Positions 1 to 9,532 are shown, numbered from the stretch's first letter. The stretch is DNA of 64,000 nt from Mesobacillus boroniphilus (GCF_018424685.1 NZ_QTKX01000002.1:744001-808000), one strand, 5' to 3'. Numbers and translations: made by a program. Notes: generated from the sequence alone by a model not told the origin.

Positions 1-837
1 TGTTGCTTCTGCTTTTTCCTCTGCTGCTATGAACCTGTTGATCAGTTGGTGAACATCTTCGGGGCGTTCCTCTGGGACGAGATGCCCTGTTTCCTTTAAA
101 ATGATCAGTTCGGAATTCCTCAAATCCTTATTCAACCGTCTTCCAATGCGGACGGGGACGACTTTATCGTGTTCACCCCAGATCAGCAGGCATGGTGCTT
201 CTATTTTCCGCAATTCCTCAGTTGAAAGGTCGCCCTCTCGGTGGCGGATCATCATCGTTAAGGCTTTGAAAATATCATCCTCAAAAAATGGAGAGAGATA
301 GCCATACAGCATTTCATCATTGATCATTGAATGGTCATATACGACGTTCTGCAAGTTCTGTTTTACTCCTGAGCGTGCCAGGTGAAACTTAACATAGAGG
401 TGGAAATATGGGATGTAGCTTGAAAGGACTAGCGGCAGCTTAGCCCTTTTCAAATATCCAGAACTGCAAAGCAGGATTCCTTTTTTCGCATATTCCGGGT
501 GATGCAGCAGAATATTCATGGCAATTTGGCCGCCCATTGAATGGCCTACGACATTAAATTCGCGGATGCCAAGTGATTTCATCAATTCAACAACCGTTGC
601 GGCCAGGTTTTGATAGGAATATTTAAAGCTGGAAATCTTGCCGCTTTTCCCAAAAGGGGGAAGGTCCACAGAAATGACGTTATAATCCTCTTTAAGCAGG
701 GGGATCAAATGCCTGAAGCTGAAAGTGGAGGACAGAAATCCATGAAGCAAAACCAGTGTTTCCTTTGATTCAGAGTTCTGGTGGTGCTCATAGTAAAGGT
801 CGATTCCTCTTACGGTTTTATTCCTGGCGAATTCCAT
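1..837 (-). CDS. alpha/beta hydrolase, YugF-like (3' end cut by window)
   Basis: The frame is open from ATG 837 to the window edge, giving 279 codons with no stop. AGGAGTG lies just upstream of the ATG. The protein starts MEFARNKTVRG, has the oxyanion strand LLHGF around residue 40 and a nucleophile elbow GHSMGG around residue 105, both typical of soluble alpha/beta hydrolases. B. subtilis YugF, at the matching chromosomal position, is about 273 residues, so very little should be missing. Substrate unknown. Transcription runs leftward, away from the Xre and transporter genes, and a leftward terminator at 942-965 separates it from them. Confidence 0.85.
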   Translation of the reverse strand, partial: MEFARNKTVRGIDLYYEHHQNSESKETLVLLHGFLSSTFSFRHLIPLLKEDYNVISVDLPPFGKSGKISSFKYSYQNLAATVVELMKSLGIREFNVVGHSMGGQIAMNILLHHPEYAKKGILLCSSGYLKRAKLPLVLSSYIPYFHLYVKFHLARSGVKQNLQNVVYDHSMINDEMLYGYLSPFFEDDIFKALTMMIRHREGDLSTEELRKIEAPCLLIWGEHDKVVPVRIGRRLNKDLRNSELIILKETGHLVPEERPEDVHQLINRFIAAEEKAEAT

Positions 838-941
838 CGGCTTTCACTCCTGACATTATTAGCGAATTAGGCAAGGTATGCCATTTATTTTCCCCGCAAA
901 TCACAACTTCACACAAAAAAATGACTGTAAACCCAAAAAAA

Positions 942-965
942 ATGGACACCAATGCTGGTGTCCAT
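942..965 (-). terminator. intrinsic terminator, leftward
   Basis: The stem ATGGACACC / GGTGTCCAT has a 6-nt loop. On the minus strand it is followed by a run of eight T. It would stop transcription coming from the Xre and transporter genes before the hydrolase. The rest of 838-1121 shows no gene. Confidence 0.75.
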
Positions 966-1121
966 TAAAAAGGGGGGGAATACTAGAAAGCCTTATGGGA
1001 CTAGGTTAACCAGATTGACAGAATAGTATACCTTTATTTTCAAATTTTTTTTGGTGTCTGGGTACTGTTTCACTGATGTCATCCTTCACAATCGTGCACT
1101 TTTCCAGTACCAAAAAATAGA

Positions 1122-1143
1122 GCAGGCAGAAGCCTCTGCCTGC
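1122..1143 (-). terminator. intrinsic terminator after the Xre gene, leftward
   Basis: The stem GCAGGCAGA / TCTGCCTGC has a 4-nt loop. On the minus strand it is followed by TCTATTTTTT. Confidence 0.75.
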
Positions 1144-1167
1144 TAAGGAGTTTTATGATCATGTAGG

Positions 1168-1413
1168 TTATAAGCTGCTTGGTTTTTGGTCGAGTTCAGG
1201 CGGTGCAGCGTAATAAATCTCTCCCATTAACTCTGACGCAGGGACATCAAGGGCAGTCGAAATCTTTAGGATCGTCTGCAATTTAGGTGTATGCTCGCCA
1301 CTTTCGTATCTTTGGATTGTCCGCGTACCTACCCTGATTTTTAAAGCGAGCTCCTCCTGAGAAATTCCGACTCGTTCACGGCACATCTTGATATTCTGTC
1401 CAATTGCAGTCAT
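1168..1413 (-). CDS. small Xre-family HTH regulator
   Basis: This 81-residue protein is almost entirely a Cro/C1 helix-turn-helix. The motif sits at about residues 8-62, with EELALKI, the recognition helix around TRTIQRYESG and the closing helix TILKISTALDV. The short tail YYAAPPELDQKP has no second domain, so it probably works as a dimer by itself. GGAGGTG lies 7 nt before ATG 1413. It follows the transporter on the same strand, 93 bp away, and has its own terminator at 1122-1143. Targets are unknown. Confidence 0.8.
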   Translation of the reverse strand: MTAIGQNIKMCRERVGISQEELALKIRVGTRTIQRYESGEHTPKLQTILKISTALDVPASELMGEIYYAAPPELDQKPSSL

Positions 1414-1506
1414 CGCTCATCACCTCCAAAAATAAAATATCTCTTACTATAAGTTTATCATTAAATTTTTGAAAATATCGACAATAATGTGAACGTTTTC
1501 TTAACT

Positions 1507-2850
1507 TTAGATTATACCAATCGAATGTAAAAAAACAATGCCAATACCTATTGGTACGATGTAGCGGATAGAGAAGTACCATATGTTGAACAGTACCGGA
1601 TTGCTTTGAGTGCCTTCCTCCATTTCACGTCTGACCATTTTTCGTGGAAGCACATAGCCGACGAATATGGCGATGAAAAAGGCGCCAAGTGGCAGGGCGA
1701 TATTGCTCGTCAGGAAGTCAGCGAGATCGAAGAAGGTCTTACCGAAAAATTTCACCTCTGACAAGACACCGAAAGATAGAGCATTCGGAATTCCCGCTGC
1801 AAATACAAGCAGGCCCGCAATCCAGGAAAACTTTTTCCGATTATTTTTGTCCCCTTTTGATAGTACTGCGACGATGATTTCAAGAATTGAAAACGCGGAG
1901 GTCAGTGTCGCGAAAAGCAGTAAAATCAAGAAAATCGTCAGGAATAAACCGCCAAATGCTAATTCATTAAAAACGGCAGGCAGTACAACGAAAACAAGTC
2001 CTGGTCCTGCTTCTGGCTCAAAACCAAGCGCGAATACAGCCGGGAAAATGACTAGGCCGGCAAGCAGCGATATGAGAATATTCAAACCGACTACGGAAAA
2101 TGCGGATTTTGCAATGCTCTCACTCTTGGACAAATAAGATGCATAAGTTACCATTACTGACAGTCCGACACTTAAAGCAAAAAAGGACTGCCCCAGTGCC
2201 ATCAAAATGGTTTGTCCTGTTACAGCTGACCAGTCAGGCTTCAGGAAAAATTCTACCCCGGCCATCGCTCCATCAAGTGTTAAAGACCTGATTGCCAGGA
2301 TGATAAATAGGATGAACAGAGCGGGCATCATGTATTTACTTGCTTTTTCAATACCCTGCTGGATTCCGCCTTGTACGACCCAAATGGTCAGGATGAGGAA
2401 TAACAGCTGTACAGCAACTGCTTCAATTGGATTGGATATGATTCCTTCAAATGCGGCTCCATATTCTGCCTGTGTCAATCCTGAAAGTGATCCGGTGAGG
2501 CTTCGCGCCAGATAAGAAAGAATCCAGCCGCCAACTACACTGTAGAAAGAAAGAATCAGGAAGGAAGCAATGACACCGCCATATCCAAGCAATGGCCATG
2601 CGCTTTTTGGAGCCAGGTGTTTATAAGACATAACGGCGTCCTTTTGGGTGCTCCGGCCAATTATGAATTCAGCCAACAGAATAGGCGCGCCTATAAAAAT
2701 AGTCATCAGTAAGAAGAAGATGAGAAAAATGCCGCCCCCATTTGTACCCGCCATGTAGGGGAATTTCCAGATTGCCCCGAGCCCAATGGCAGATCCCGCC
2801 GCAGCCAGGATGAACCCGAGCTTTGAAGTCCATTGTTCGTGCTTGTTCAT
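1507..2850 (-). CDS. sodium-dependent transporter, NSS/SNF family
   Basis: The 447-residue polytopic protein starts MNKHEQWTSKLGFILAAAG. It keeps the NSS signature of TM1 (GSAIGLGAIWKFPY), which forms the sodium and substrate site in LeuT, and the GGG of the following helix. About eleven or twelve hydrophobic segments can be counted, and the length fits the YocR/YhdH group of Bacillus. It is expected to import an amino acid or similar solute with Na+; the substrate cannot be read from the sequence. AAAGGAG lies 9 nt before ATG 2850. Confidence 0.9.
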   Translation of the reverse strand: MNKHEQWTSKLGFILAAAGSAIGLGAIWKFPYMAGTNGGGIFLIFFLLMTIFIGAPILLAEFIIGRSTQKDAVMSYKHLAPKSAWPLLGYGGVIASFLILSFYSVVGGWILSYLARSLTGSLSGLTQAEYGAAFEGIISNPIEAVAVQLLFLILTIWVVQGGIQQGIEKASKYMMPALFILFIILAIRSLTLDGAMAGVEFFLKPDWSAVTGQTILMALGQSFFALSVGLSVMVTYASYLSKSESIAKSAFSVVGLNILISLLAGLVIFPAVFALGFEPEAGPGLVFVVLPAVFNELAFGGLFLTIFLILLLFATLTSAFSILEIIVAVLSKGDKNNRKKFSWIAGLLVFAAGIPNALSFGVLSEVKFFGKTFFDLADFLTSNIALPLGAFFIAIFVGYVLPRKMVRREMEEGTQSNPVLFNIWYFSIRYIVPIGIGIVFLHSIGII

Positions 2851-3046
2851 AAGAAAACTCCTTTAAAAATCTGAATATTTATATTTTCTGACAAAATAAA
2901 AAAATACCTTTTCATGTTACTATTTTTTCAGGAAAAAGCATAGCATTTTCAGGCTTTAAACAATTATTTAGCTTTTTGTTATTTTTTTGAAACAAAATGA
3001 AAAATATGCCGTTTTACAGTAAAAGTGGTTTTCACTTGAAGAAAAC

Positions 3047-3070
3047 GGAACGTATTCGGCCGCTATCGTT
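3047..3070 (+). promoter_or_regulatory. candidate ECF-type autoregulatory promoter
   Basis: GGAAC (3047-3051), 15 nt, then CGTT (3067-3070) resembles the GGAAC/TGAAAC - N15-16 - CGTA/C layout of promoters read by ECF sigma factors. It lies 55 bp before the sigma gene at 3125. Inference only. Confidence 0.4.
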
Positions 3071-3124
3071 ACCGTTAATTGAAAGCAACTGACTAAAGAT
3101 ATGTACCAGTTTGGGGGATCCAAA

Positions 3125-3682
3125 ATGAATGATGATGAATTAGTGTTCCGGGCCCGGAATGGCAATGTGCAGGCTTTTGCGGAGTTGATTGATATCCATA
3201 CTCCAACCGTCAAGCGCTTTGCCTTCCAGCTTGGAAACAAATATGACGACATAGATGATATCACCCAGGAAGTATTCGTAAGGGTGTACCGCTTCCTCGA
3301 CCAATTTTCGCATGCGAAATTCACAACCTGGCTCTATAAAATCACCTTGAATGTCACGAGGGATTTTTCACGAAATAAGCAAAGGCAAATTAAAAAGGTG
3401 CTGAAGATTGGCAAGGAAAGGACATACAACGGGAAGACAGCAGAAGAAAGCATCCTTCGGTATGAAGAAGACAGGACATTACATGAATGCATTCAAAAAC
3501 TTGATGAAAAATATCGCGTACCAATTGTCCTCTATTATTTTCACGATAAAAGCTACGACGAAATTTCAGAAATAACAGGTGCATCGCTGGCAAATGTAAA
3601 GACACGGATGTCAAGAGCGAAGGAACACTTGAAGAAACTGCTCACTCTAGCCGAAAAGAAGGAGGGTGAAAACCATGGATGA
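3125..3682 (+). CDS. ECF-family RNA polymerase sigma factor
   Basis: The chosen start is ATG 3125, because GGGGG lies 7 nt upstream; an in-frame ATG at 3101 has no ribosome site. The product is 185 residues. Region sigma2 covers about residues 15-85 and includes DDIDDITQEVFVRVY, the -10 recognition helix. Region sigma4 covers about 125-175 and includes the HTH YDEISEITGASLANVKTRMSRAKE. No other domain is present. The last 8 nt overlap the start of the next gene, a coupling typical of sigma/anti-sigma pairs. It is a group IV factor; it cannot be assigned to SigM, V, W or X with confidence. Confidence 0.9.
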   Translation: MNDDELVFRARNGNVQAFAELIDIHTPTVKRFAFQLGNKYDDIDDITQEVFVRVYRFLDQFSHAKFTTWLYKITLNVTRDFSRNKQRQIKKVLKIGKERTYNGKTAEESILRYEEDRTLHECIQKLDEKYRVPIVLYYFHDKSYDEISEITGASLANVKTRMSRAKEHLKKLLTLAEKKEGENHG

Positions 3683-5363
3683 TCAATTATTGGAGAAGCG
3701 TCTAGAGAGCCTGAAGAAAGCATACGATGATATGCCGGAAGACGAGAATCGTTCAGCGATCCTTGCGGCCATCAAAAAGGACCAAAAGAAGAAGAATCAA
3801 AATAAATGGTTTCACTTGCCGTACGCCGCAAGTTTTATTGGGGTAGGGATGATTGCTGGGGTTTTGATGATGCAATATATTGGCGGAAATGGACCTTCAA
3901 CAGATCAGCCATCTCAACACCAGCCTTCAGGCGAACAGGTGAAGACTGGGGAGATGGATCCTAAAGAAGTAGAAGAGCAGTTCAAAAGGGTTGAAAAGCA
4001 TTTTTATAAAAAGAGGGCAGAAGCCGAAAAGAAAATCGGTGTAAAAGGAATAGCGGATGAAAGGACGTTAGCTCGCGGCATGCTCGAAGAAATAGAAAGT
4101 GCCAAAAAGAATATTCTGGCTAACTTGAAAGAATACAACCAGGATGAGTTAAACCAACTGAGGAATGATTTAATAAAGATGATCGATGCTGTATTTACTC
4201 TGCCATCAGAAAGTATCAAAAACCTGAAGAATGAGGACAGAAGCCGATATGCGGATATGGAGCTTGAAATGCAGTTGCTGACGCAGCTGGATTATTACCA
4301 GTCTTTATACTGGCACCCGGTCGTCCTGCAGGTGTTTGATAAAGAGCTTAAGAAAAATAGCGCTGCAGAAATTGCGGCAAAATTAAATGCCGGCGGAAGT
4401 GGAATTGAAAATGAACGCTTAAAGGCACTTGCAGCTGGCGCAAAGGCAAATGGATATTATTTTCAAGCCAATGAAAATGGAACGATTAAGGCTGCAATCA
4501 ATTACCCATGGGTGGCAGACCAGGTGAAAAATAGCGTACATCCAGATTTTTTAACATACATGCAAATGCTTGATGTGAAAATCCACGATGATGGCGGGAA
4601 TGTCCGTTCATATAAAGAACTAGGTGAACTGCTCGTTAACTATGAAAAAACTTACCATTCGCTCAAACATGAAATGATCAAAGAATATATCAAGGGCGCA
4701 GCCAGGTCGTATTACGCGGAATTTGTACTTGGCCGGATACCGAGCCGTATTTTTGATGAAAATAATGTACTGAAGAATGAGGTAAGGGAAGCGTACAAGG
4801 TTATTATCAAGTTATATCCCGATAGTGACACAGGGAAAGCCATTAAAGCCTTCTATGGGAGGCTGGAAGAAAATAATTTCCTGAAACCAAGTGGTTTTGA
4901 TGAGGAGACAGTCAGGTATCCATTGTATTTGGTTGCTCCCAACAATCTGAAAAATGAAGATGTTTTTTTCGATATCTTCCCTTTACCCAATGCTCTCTTG
5001 TCCAGCTATAAGGAATTTGCAGCCAAGAAGAACTGGAATATACTCAAAAATTACAGCCCTTTTGAAATCATGCAGCTTTATTTACATGCTGATAAAGAAA
5101 GAGATCATGAAACAATGTACGCACTCTATAGCCATAACGAAGCCCTGCCTTCCTTAGAGCGATATGTAAAAGAACAGGAAGACAGAGGCGGACTTGGCAA
5201 TTTGCTTAGAGGTTACCAGTTTTCAACATTGTATTATGCTGAAGATGACCCAGACAAGATCGTCGGTATACAGCTTCACTATACAGAAGGTGCTGATTCA
5301 CTCGTATTCCAAATGACACAGGAAGATGGCTTCTGGAAGGTCCAATATTTACCATTCCAATAA
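3675..5363 (+). CDS. putative membrane anti-sigma factor with large extracytoplasmic part
   Basis: ATG 3675 is preferred over the upstream GTG 3666, since GGAGG lies 9 nt before it. The protein has 562 residues: about 45 cytoplasmic residues rich in Lys and Glu, one TM segment around residues 50-70 (ASFIGVGMIAGVLMMQYIG), then roughly 490 residues outside the cell. The outer part is Lys/Glu-rich and helical, and ends in a region around ETMYALYSHNEALP that could be an NTF2-like fold. No zinc-binding anti-sigma motif (HxxxCxxC) is visible. Position, 8-nt overlap and topology support a sigma-regulating role; no family match is recognised. Confidence 0.6.
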   Translation: MDDQLLEKRLESLKKAYDDMPEDENRSAILAAIKKDQKKKNQNKWFHLPYAASFIGVGMIAGVLMMQYIGGNGPSTDQPSQHQPSGEQVKTGEMDPKEVEEQFKRVEKHFYKKRAEAEKKIGVKGIADERTLARGMLEEIESAKKNILANLKEYNQDELNQLRNDLIKMIDAVFTLPSESIKNLKNEDRSRYADMELEMQLLTQLDYYQSLYWHPVVLQVFDKELKKNSAAEIAAKLNAGGSGIENERLKALAAGAKANGYYFQANENGTIKAAINYPWVADQVKNSVHPDFLTYMQMLDVKIHDDGGNVRSYKELGELLVNYEKTYHSLKHEMIKEYIKGAARSYYAEFVLGRIPSRIFDENNVLKNEVREAYKVIIKLYPDSDTGKAIKAFYGRLEENNFLKPSGFDEETVRYPLYLVAPNNLKNEDVFFDIFPLPNALLSSYKEFAAKKNWNILKNYSPFEIMQLYLHADKERDHETMYALYSHNEALPSLERYVKEQEDRGGLGNLLRGYQFSTLYYAEDDPDKIVGIQLHYTEGADSLVFQMTQEDGFWKVQYLPFQ

Positions 5364-5402
5364 GCTGGTGGGAAACACTAAAATAGAATTATCTTATTCC
5401 TT

Positions 5403-5431
5403 TTGATAAATGCTATAGAATATGATATAAT
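5403..5431 (+). promoter_or_regulatory. SigA-type promoter of yugI
   Basis: TTGATA (5403-5408), 17-nt spacer, TATAAT (5426-5431), 53 bp before the start codon. Confidence 0.75.
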
Positions 5432-5483
5432 TTTTAATTGCGTATTAATGGGATAAAATAAAACAATTTATAGGAGTGTTTCC

Positions 5484-5879
5484 ATGTCAGAAAATATCGA
5501 AGTAGGCAGCGTTTTAACAGGAAAAGTTACAGGAATCCAGCCATATGGCGCTTTCGTAGCGTTAGATGAAAATACACAAGGTCTAGTGCACATTTCAGAA
5601 ATCACACACGGTTATGTTAAGGACGTTAACGAGCACCTTACAGTTGGCGATGAAGTGAAAGTGAAAGTTTTGTCAATTGATGAAGCTGCTGGAAAAATTG
5701 GCTTATCAATCCGTGCTACTGAAGAAGCACCAGAACAACCACAACGCGCTAAGAAGCCACGCAGCGCCAAGCGTCCAGCTGCTGTAGTTCAGCACCAGGA
5801 TGACTCAGCTCAAGGCTTTAACACTTTGAAGGATAAGCTTCAAGAGTGGATCAACCAGTCAGATATGGCTAAGAAATAA
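5484..5879 (+). CDS. yugI: S1-domain RNA-binding protein YugI (general stress protein 13)
   Basis: This 131-residue cytoplasmic protein has one S1 (OB-fold) RNA-binding domain at residues 1-75. The domain carries GSVLTGKVTGIQPYGAFVAL, then GLVHISEI and VGDEVKVKVLSID, the standard S1 strands. The tail is Lys/Arg/Pro-rich (AKKPRSAKRPA) and ends in a short helix. Length and order match B. subtilis YugI (GSP13), a ribosome-associated stress protein. It has its own SigA promoter and a strong terminator, so it is monocistronic. Confidence 0.93.
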   Translation: MSENIEVGSVLTGKVTGIQPYGAFVALDENTQGLVHISEITHGYVKDVNEHLTVGDEVKVKVLSIDEAAGKIGLSIRATEEAPEQPQRAKKPRSAKRPAAVVQHQDDSAQGFNTLKDKLQEWINQSDMAKK

Positions 5880-5893
5880 GTTTTAAAGCAAAA

Positions 5894-5918
5894 ACCGGAC
5901 ATTTCGTCCGGTTTTTTT
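5894..5918 (+). terminator. intrinsic terminator after yugI
   Basis: The stem ACCGGAC / GTCCGGT with a 5-nt loop runs into seven T. Confidence 0.9.
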
Positions 5919-5963
5919 AGTTCTTGGAAAAGTGAAGGGCACATTTGCTTTACGACCCGAGGT

Positions 5964-6115
5964 CCCTTCGGACAAGTATCAGGCGAAGTCACGGAAAGTG
6001 TCAGAACTAGAGGCAACTTCGGACAAGTTTAGGGGAAGAGCATGAAAAGCTGTCAGAACCCCGGCCGCCTTCAGACAAGTCTACCGGAAAAACTCCAAAA
6101 AGCTGTCCGAACCCA
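5964..6115. repeat. 52-bp-period intergenic repeat, 3 units
   Basis: The motif (G/A)GACAAGT begins at 5970, 6021 and 6073. The partner motif TGTC(A/C)GAAC begins at 5999, 6051 and 6104. GACA and TGTC are inverse to each other, so each unit carries an inverted pair. The array starts 46 bp after the yugI terminator. No gene is visible in 5920-6236. Confidence 0.75.
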
Positions 6116-6236
6116 TCTGGAATCTGAAAAACAACCGAAAACTGCCCCAATCTTTTTTAGGGGGTTAAAATGAAAGAGTTTACAGGTTACAATATGATTG
6201 TCTAACCAATTTTTTCATTGGAACGGAGGAAGGTTC

Positions 6237-7430
6237 ATGACAACAAAAACTAGCTCTCTGATCGAACAAACTCAAAAGTACGGTGCGAATAACTATCATC
6301 CACTGCCAATCGTCATTGCGAATGCTGAAGGAGTTTGGGTAGAGGATCCTGAAGGCAACAGATATATGGACATGCTGAGTGCTTACTCTGCTGTCAATCA
6401 GGGGCACCGCCATCCGAGAGTCATCCAGGCTCTTAAAGACCAGGCTGACCGTGTGACTCTTACTTCAAGAGCATTCCACAATGATCAGCTCGGACCATGG
6501 TATGAAAAGATTTGCAAGTTAACGAATAAAGAAATGGCTTTGCCGATGAATACCGGAGCGGAAGCGGTTGAGACGGCTGTTAAAGCTGCCCGCAGATGGG
6601 CTTATGATGTCAAAGGCGTTGCAGACAACCAGGCTGAGATCATCGCTTGTATCGGCAACTTCCATGGCCGTACAATGACAGCGGTCTCGCTATCATCAGA
6701 AGAAGAATACAAACGCGGCTTCGGCCCAATGCTTCCAGGAATCAAATTGATTCCTTACGGTGATCTTGATGCCCTGAAGGAAGCAATCACGCCTAACACT
6801 GCAGCTTTCTTGATCGAACCGATCCAGGGTGAAGCAGGAATTGTGATTCCGCCTGAAGGTTTCATGAAGGCTGCCTATGATGTATGTAAAGAAAGCAATG
6901 TCCTGTTCATCGCGGATGAAATTCAGGCTGGTCTAGCCAGATCTGGAAAAATGTTCGCATGCGAATGGGAGGGCATCGAGCCTGATATGTACATCCTCGG
7001 AAAAGCACTTGGTGGCGGAGTATTCCCGATTTCCTGTGTGGTTGCTGACAATGATGTGCTGGGTGTATTCAACCCTGGTTCCCACGGGTCTACTTTCGGC
7101 GGAAACCCAATGGCTTGTGCCGTTTCTATCGCATCCCTGGATGTATTGATTGACGAGAATCTTGCAGATCGCTCCCTTGAACTTGGAGAATATTTCATCA
7201 GCAAGCTTCGTGAAATCGACAATTCCATCATCAAGGATATTCGCGGCCGTGGCTTGTTCATAGGCGTCGAACTGACAGAACCTGCCCGCAAGTACTGTGA
7301 AGATCTGAAAGAAGAAGGACTGCTTTGCAAAGAGACGCATGATACGGTCATCCGTTTCGCACCGCCGCTTGTCATCAGCCAGGAAGAACTTGACTGGGCG
7401 ATTGAACGAATCAAGAAAGTATTATCATAA
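6237..7430 (+). CDS. rocD: ornithine aminotransferase
   Basis: Class III PLP-dependent aminotransferase converting ornithine and 2-oxoglutarate into glutamate semialdehyde and glutamate during arginine use. ATG 6237 is chosen because GGAGGAAGG precedes it; the upstream in-frame start at 6198 has no ribosome site. The product is 397 residues, close to the Bacillus RocD length of about 400. Seen: the N-terminal [10 protein letters not shown] typical of ornithine aminotransferase, [12 protein letters not shown] in the cofactor loop, the DEIQAGL strand with the PLP-contacting Asp, and the PLP lysine in ILGKALGGG. No SigL-type -24/-12 promoter (TGGCAC-N5-TTGC) was found upstream, unlike B. subtilis rocDEF. 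The gene stands alone with its own terminator. Confidence 0.95.
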   Translation: MTTKTSSLIEQTQKYGANNYHPLPIVIANAEGVWVEDPEGNRYMDMLSAYSAVNQGHRHPRVIQALKDQADRVTLTSRAFHNDQLGPWYEKICKLTNKEMALPMNTGAEAVETAVKAARRWAYDVKGVADNQAEIIACIGNFHGRTMTAVSLSSEEEYKRGFGPMLPGIKLIPYGDLDALKEAITPNTAAFLIEPIQGEAGIVIPPEGFMKAAYDVCKESNVLFIADEIQAGLARSGKMFACEWEGIEPDMYILGKALGGGVFPISCVVADNDVLGVFNPGSHGSTFGGNPMACAVSIASLDVLIDENLADRSLELGEYFISKLREIDNSIIKDIRGRGLFIGVELTEPARKYCEDLKEEGLLCKETHDTVIRFAPPLVISQEELDWAIERIKKVLS

Positions 7431-7440
7431 AAATGAGAAA

Positions 7441-7464
7441 ACCCGCCTTTGTGGCGGGGTTTTT
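7441..7464 (+). terminator. intrinsic terminator after rocD
   Basis: The stem ACCCGCC / GGCGGGG(T), loop TTTGT, is followed by a T run. Confidence 0.85.
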
Positions 7465-7480
7465 CATGTAAATACCGTCG

Positions 7481-7665
7481 AAGCTGACCAAGGCGCTTGC
7501 GCTTTTCTAAAGAGATAAGAAAGTGTAATACAACTTCGAGAAATGTCCAGCTCCAGCGCCTAGCCCCTCGAGACGCTTCGGTCCTGCCAATGAAGTCAAA
7601 GAACGACTTCACTGTCAGGCCCTCCAGCGCTTGTCGGGGCTGACCAAGGCGCTTTCGCTTTTCTA
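7481..7665. repeat. structured intergenic repeat common in Bacillus-group genomes
   Basis: The core, 7543-7665, begins with GTCCAGCTCCAGCGCC and ends with GGCGCTTTCGCTTTTCT. The outer arms AGCGCCT...AGCCCC and GGGGCT...AGGCGCT can pair, and a small inner hairpin GAAGTC / GACTTC lies at 7592-7610. A second partial copy of the right end (AAGCTGACCAAGGCGCTTGC) lies at 7481-7508, and another fragment at 17421-17436. I recall this sequence as a frequent intergenic repeat in Bacillus-type genomes; its function is unknown to me. Confidence 0.7.
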
Positions 7666-7666
7666 G

Positions 7667-7900
7667 TTATCGCGTAGCCCGTGGTTCTGCCGCTCTTTCC
7701 TCTCTTTCGCTTGGCGCGAATAGAAGACCGATGTTTATTAAACCAGCAAGACCAACCAGGCCATAGATGATTCGAGCCAATGCTGAATCCTGTCCGCCGA
7801 AAATTGCTGCAACAAGATCGAATTGGAAGAACCCTACTAAGCCCCAGTTGATGGCCCCGATAATGGTAAGAACAAGTGCTGCACGTTGAATACCGCTCAT
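7667..7900 (-). CDS. yuzA: DUF378 membrane protein YuzA
   Basis: This 77-residue protein has two TM helices: residues 6-28, with the DUF378 signature IIGAINWGLVGFF, and about residues 42-62. The C-terminal tail is charged (SEREERAAEPRATR). AGGAGG lies upstream of ATG 7900. The match in length and in neighbours (yugJ/K, pgi) to B. subtilis YuzA is good. Its function is unknown. Its stop codon abuts the structured repeat. Confidence 0.88.
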   Translation of the reverse strand: MSGIQRAALVLTIIGAINWGLVGFFQFDLVAAIFGGQDSALARIIYGLVGLAGLINIGLLFAPSEREERAAEPRATR

Positions 7901-8102
7901 GGGTGTTTCCTCCTTATACTAAATTTGTTCTTTTATAGAGTGATTCAGCAGATGATGAATTATTCATCCACGCTATATTAAAAATCTACCCTGCTAAAAA
8001 AGGTTGTAACATTTTGGAGCACATTGGAGAACATTAAGAAGTGTATTTTTTGCATTGCTTTTAAAAAAGGAACATAATTAGCCTTGAGGAAGGTGATAAA
8101 AA

Positions 8103-9266
8103 ATGGATAACTTTACATTTTATAATCCAACAAAACTAATCTTTGGCAAAGGCCAACTTGAGCAGCTTAAGAATGAAGTCCCTCAATATGGCAAGAAGGT
8201 TCTGCTTGTATATGGCGGAGGCAGCATTAAGCGGAATGGGCTTTATGACTCTGTCATGAATTACTTAAAAGAAATCGGAGCTGAGGTATTCGAACTTTCG
8301 GGTGTTGAACCGAACCCTCGTCTGTCGACTGTTCATAAAGGTGTGGAAATCTGCAAAGAGGAAGGCATTGAATTATTGCTCGCGGTGGGAGGTGGCAGTG
8401 TAATTGACTGCACGAAGGCAATCGCAGCCGGAGCCAAATACGATGGCGATGCTTGGGACCTTGTCACGAAGAAGGCTTTTGCATCAGAAGCACTTCCGTT
8501 CGGAACTGTGCTGACATTGGCGGCTACAGGTTCCGAAATGAATGCCGGCTCTGTCATTACCAATTGGGAAACGAATGAAAAATATGGCTGGGGAAGCCCG
8601 GTGACTTTCCCTAAATTCTCTATTTTAGATCCTGTGAACACATTTACAGTTCCTAAGGACCAAACAATCTACGGCATTGTTGACATGATGTCACATGTAT
8701 TCGAGCACTATTTCCATTTGACAGAGAACACTGAATACCAGGACCGTATGGCCGAATCCTTGCTTTTGACAGTGATGGAAACAGCTCCAAAGCTGCTTGA
8801 GGACCTGGAGAACTACGAATATCGTGCTACCATCCTTTATTCAGGAACAATGGCATTGAATGGAATCCTTAACATGGGTTACCGCGGCGATTGGGCAACT
8901 CATAATATTGAGCACGCGGTATCTGCAGTGTATGATATCCCTCATGGAGGCGGGCTGGCCATCCTGTTCCCGAACTGGATGAAGCATAACCTTAAGGTAA
9001 AACCAGAACGTTTCAAGAAATTGGCTGTCAGGGTCTTCGGCGTGAATCCAGAAGGCAAGACAGACGAAGAAGCAGGCTTGGAAGGAATCGAAAAGCTGCG
9101 TGAATTCTGGAACAGCATCGGTGCACCATCACGACTTGCTGATTATGACATTGATGACAGCAAGCTGGAAGTAATGGCAGATAAGGCAATGGTAAACGGC
9201 GAGTTTGGCAACTTTGCAAAATTGAATAAAGACGACGTATTGGAAATCTATCGTATGTCTCTATAA
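8103..9266 (+). CDS. iron-containing NADPH-dependent butanol/alcohol dehydrogenase, YugJ/YugK type
   Basis: A 387-residue group III (iron-dependent) alcohol dehydrogenase that reduces aldehydes such as butyraldehyde. The N-terminal nucleotide-binding half has [13 protein letters not shown] at about residues 95-110. The C-terminal helical half supplies metal ligands from [24 protein letters not shown] and downstream His/Asp residues. B. subtilis carries two paralogues, YugJ (387) and YugK (389), at this spot; only one is present here, and by length it is nearer YugJ. AAGGTGA lies upstream of ATG 8103. Confidence 0.92.
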   Translation: MDNFTFYNPTKLIFGKGQLEQLKNEVPQYGKKVLLVYGGGSIKRNGLYDSVMNYLKEIGAEVFELSGVEPNPRLSTVHKGVEICKEEGIELLLAVGGGSVIDCTKAIAAGAKYDGDAWDLVTKKAFASEALPFGTVLTLAATGSEMNAGSVITNWETNEKYGWGSPVTFPKFSILDPVNTFTVPKDQTIYGIVDMMSHVFEHYFHLTENTEYQDRMAESLLLTVMETAPKLLEDLENYEYRATILYSGTMALNGILNMGYRGDWATHNIEHAVSAVYDIPHGGGLAILFPNWMKHNLKVKPERFKKLAVRVFGVNPEGKTDEEAGLEGIEKLREFWNSIGAPSRLADYDIDDSKLEVMADKAMVNGEFGNFAKLNKDDVLEIYRMSL

Positions 9267-9277
9267 ACGTAAAATAA

Positions 9278-9307
9278 GGATCCAGGGGATTAACCCTGGG
9301 TCCTTTG
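9278..9307 (+). terminator. intrinsic terminator after the alcohol dehydrogenase
   Basis: The stem GGATCCAGGG / CCCTGGGTCC, loop GATTAA, is followed by TTTGTCTTT. Between here and 9532 no gene is visible. Confidence 0.8.
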
Positions 9308-9532
9308 TCTTTATATGGGTAAAAAATCTTAATGATTTTTGTAAGAAAAGACTCCGTTTTTACTGAAATCATCATCCTTATCGGGTAAAAAAGAAACTGA
9401 AGAAAAATTTACCAATAACATTTCTAGGACTATATGTTTAAGTAGCTGGTTAACTGTGGTAAGTCTCTAAATGTAAGACAATGGAGCAGCAGGAACAATT
9501 TACATAAAAATTGACATTAACACCAATCATGC

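Noticed and set aside
756..968. 70-codon frame opposite the hydrolase start
   Set aside because: Shadow of the hydrolase gene and of the terminator behind it.
6120..6236. SigL-dependent promoter for rocD
   Set aside because: No TGGCAC-N5-TTGC element was found, unlike B. subtilis.
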